Part shown: positions 61,735 to 64,000 of the stretch, piece after piece | Numbering within the stretch: the stretch's first letter is position 1 | How the letters are laid out: each line of letters opens with the position of its first letter | Assembly (NCBI GenBank): GCA_904063045.1 | Contig: CAJFCJ010000004.1 | Span: 494,195 to 558,194 of the forward strand | DNA from: Dimorphilus gyrociliatus | Lineage: Eukaryota > Annelida > Polychaeta > Dinophilidae | Length of the DNA stretch: 64,000 nt | Direction of reading: 5' to 3' | Translations under genes and position numbers: made by a program | The notes under the pieces: model-generated | The model's input: only the letters and a program-made list of their open reading frames with translations | What the model was told of the DNA's origin: nothing | Databases searched by the model: none

Positions 61735-63561
61735 TAGAATAATAAAAGAAACACCAGATAGATTATAGTATTTAAAAAAATTGACACTTGTATAAGCCTA
61801 TTTTTTTGTTTTGAATAACTTTCTTTAAATGAGAAAGGAAAAAAAAGGTTTGTAATTGTTTTAAGTTTATAATAGGAAGTGAAGAAATTCGAAAAAAAAG
61901 CTTTTTTGTATTTATCCATAAATAAAAAATGTCTTACGGAAGAGAGATTCTCATCAATTTATATATTACAAACTCCCTACTGAAAACTATTAGATAAAAG
62001 AACTTATGTAACAGTAAGGCAATTGTTAAGGGTATAACGCTCTACGTCTTCGTAATCCTTTTCCGGATCCGGGATCAGTTGAAAAGGGCGGACCGGACAA
62101 ATAATAGCCCGCATCGACCCCCATCAAGAACCGAAGCTAACAAATAATATAGTAGTAAATAAACAGACGAAATTTCCCGCTTACCAATGACAAAACTATT
62201 AAATTTGAGAAAATTACTTAATTAATTCTCCTACGTCCTGTTGTAGTTTCTTTTTATTTTAAGGATAAAAAACTAATTGAATAGATAAGCGTCACTTTTT
62301 CTTATCTGTTTGTTGTCTGTCCCTCAATCTCCTCCTCATATTCATTTCAGCTCTTCGTTTCTATTCCTAAAAAGAGAAGCGTGATAAAAAAATTAAAACG
62401 AAAAGACATAAATAAAGGAGAGATCGTATTTGTTAAGAAACAATTCTAACCAAGTTTTCCCACCTTCTCAAGTGGTTCAAGTGTTGGATGCTAAGGAATC
62501 GAATAGGTTAAATTGATTTCTCCATTTTAGAGTAATATGAATCTTAAAGATTTGTGATTTTCGTTTGGTTAATAAAGCTTCCGGTATAATCGTTAGAAGA
62601 GACTCTCCAATTTCGGCCTTTGAACGATTTTGAACGAAAATCAATAGAATTGGACTAATTATTGGACTGAAATGTTCATCTATCGGCTTTAATTTACGTG
62701 AAAATGTATTGCAAATTCTCCCAATAAGGCCTATAGTTTCTCAACCGTTTTAATTTATGCAAAAGTCTATTCCTTTGACATGCCCTAGGTTCAGACTTAA
62801 TACGTTACTTTAATTCGGCGAGTTTCATCTCCCCCTTGGACACGCCAATTCGAAGGTTAACCGATATAAATATAAAAGAGAATTATTATACCAATTTATA
62901 TAATGTTTTTTAACAAACTACTCTATAAATGACATACATTTTGAGCAAACTATACAATTTCTAGATAATTTAGAAGCTTTAAACTCGAGTATTAACCGTT
63001 CGATTTGTCATTATTAAAAAAATTCGTGCGAGAATTTTTAAACAATCATAGTAGTCTTTTACGGGTAAAACTCCAATCAATAGAAGCTTCCCTGGAGAAT
63101 TTTAAAATATAGGTCAAAATTGACGAACATATTATAATGTTAAAGACGAAAGAAATAAAAAGGAAAAAACATTTTTTTAAAAAAAAAAAGTAATAAAAAA
63201 ACTAAAAATCAAACAAACATTTAATAGAGCTTTGTCTTAATTTTGTTTAAATTAAAGATTATATAGAGGAAATAATACTAATTTGTATAGAAAAAAGTTC
63301 TTGCTTTTTATATCAAAATTCGATCAAATATGCTTATGATTTGAAAATATTAAGTATTAATAGAAAAATACACTGTATTATAGGGTTTTACCGGATAAGA
63401 AAACAGGAAATTGCCTATATACACAAAAATGCCATAATGAATAATTCACAAAATACATAAATGTATATATATATAAATTTATATATTACTACTGTAAAAA
63501 AAATATAGTACATTGACCACTCTAAACTAAGCTGTACCACAAATATATATATTTATATACA

Positions 63562-63562
<1 letters not shown>

Positions 63563-63608
<46 letters not shown>
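63563..63608. repeat. (TA)n microsatellite, longest in window
   Basis: About 46 nt of uninterrupted TA. Confidence 0.9.
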
Positions 63609-63610
<2 letters not shown>

Positions 63611-63916
63611 TATAGATACACTATATATATATTCATCATCATTCTTGACTTCAAAAGATATGCAATAGTAGGCCTAGTTTCACTTAGAAAAACTCATCCC
63701 ATTCTTCCTATATAAACAGATTCACCAGGGAATGCAGCAATAAGGAAGCGAGTGACTAGAGAGTCAGCCAACTGCAAAGATTTAAAGTAACTTATCTGCC
63801 TGAAAACTACTAATCGAAAAATTTCCAGTAAATTTAGTAGATAAGGAAAAAAAACTGTATACTTTGTATAAGTAACATACATTTATAATAGTAATATTAT
63901 AGTTAGGATTAGTTTT

Positions 63917-63943
63917 TATCTATCTATCTATCTATCTCTATCT
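63917..63943. repeat. (TATC)n microsatellite
   Basis: A tetranucleotide run near the right edge of the window. Confidence 0.9.
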
Positions 63944-64000
63944 ACGCTTTCAAAAACATTACATAAATATTTGACATCCACGCAAAATTCAATTATACGA

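Larger units (their letters stand above)
58692..64000. other. Noncoding flank with simple repeats
   Basis: Upstream of SYD-1, so it should hold its promoter and 5' UTR exon; GACGCC elements and a CTCF-like core lie at 58.68-58.77 kb. No further coding exon is supported. It holds GA runs (60020-60050, about 61280-61300), a GACA tract (61711-61734), a long TA run (63563-63608), a TATC tract near 63917-63943, a CTCF-like core at 61330-61342 and a TAGGCCTA octamer at 63669-63676. Confidence 0.55.

Overview
The window is nuclear DNA from an animal. Coding regions are split by GT-AG introns, many of them only about 53-70 nt long. The DNA is AT-rich (roughly 70 percent by eye), with long TA and GA microsatellites. 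The genes are bilaterian: an ERG potassium channel, a SYD-1 type PDZ-C2-RhoGAP protein, a BHLHE22/23 bHLH factor, an M6/PLP tetraspan, LAPTM4, signal peptide peptidase, CHTOP and ISCA1. Short introns, tightly packed housekeeping genes and the recurrent octamer TAGGCCTA would suit a small-genome lophotrochozoan such as a compact annelid, but the species is an inference. I see no tRNA, rRNA, CRISPR, prokaryotic signal or intact transposon.

Layout. 1-3.7 kb: noncoding. 3.7-6.6 kb (minus): an M6/proteolipid-protein gene whose second extracellular loop has grown by about 680 residues of tandem repeats and helices; this is the most unusual object here. 6.6-15.6 kb: noncoding, except an orphan terminal exon at 12.06-12.30 kb (minus). 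15.6-16.1 kb (minus): single-exon BHLHE22/23. 16.1-23.6 kb: noncoding with GC-rich islands. 23.6-28.7 kb (minus): ERG/KCNH channel, transmembrane core to C-terminal coiled coil, without a visible eag/PAS exon. 28.7-39.2 kb: noncoding. 39.2-55.1 kb: a dense block with a short exon carrying a DNPW motif (minus), LAPTM4 (minus) divergent from signal peptide peptidase (plus), a single-pass membrane protein with a uORF (plus), an acidic SUMO-interacting-motif protein (plus), a claudin-like tetraspan (minus), a double METTL24-like protein (minus) divergent from CHTOP (plus), ISCA1 (plus) and a 50-codon ORF (plus). 55.5-58.7 kb (minus): SYD-1. 58.7-64 kb: noncoding with simple repeats.

The genes do not form one pathway. 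Four of them (M6, BHLHE22/23, ERG, SYD-1) belong to families with neuronal roles and sit among large noncoding flanks. The housekeeping genes are packed with short spacers and two divergent promoters. Noncoding islands share recurring short elements (GACGCC, TAGGCCTA, CTCF-like cores, NRF1-like sites) that may be the local regulatory vocabulary. All exon boundaries were read by hand from splice sites and reading phase.
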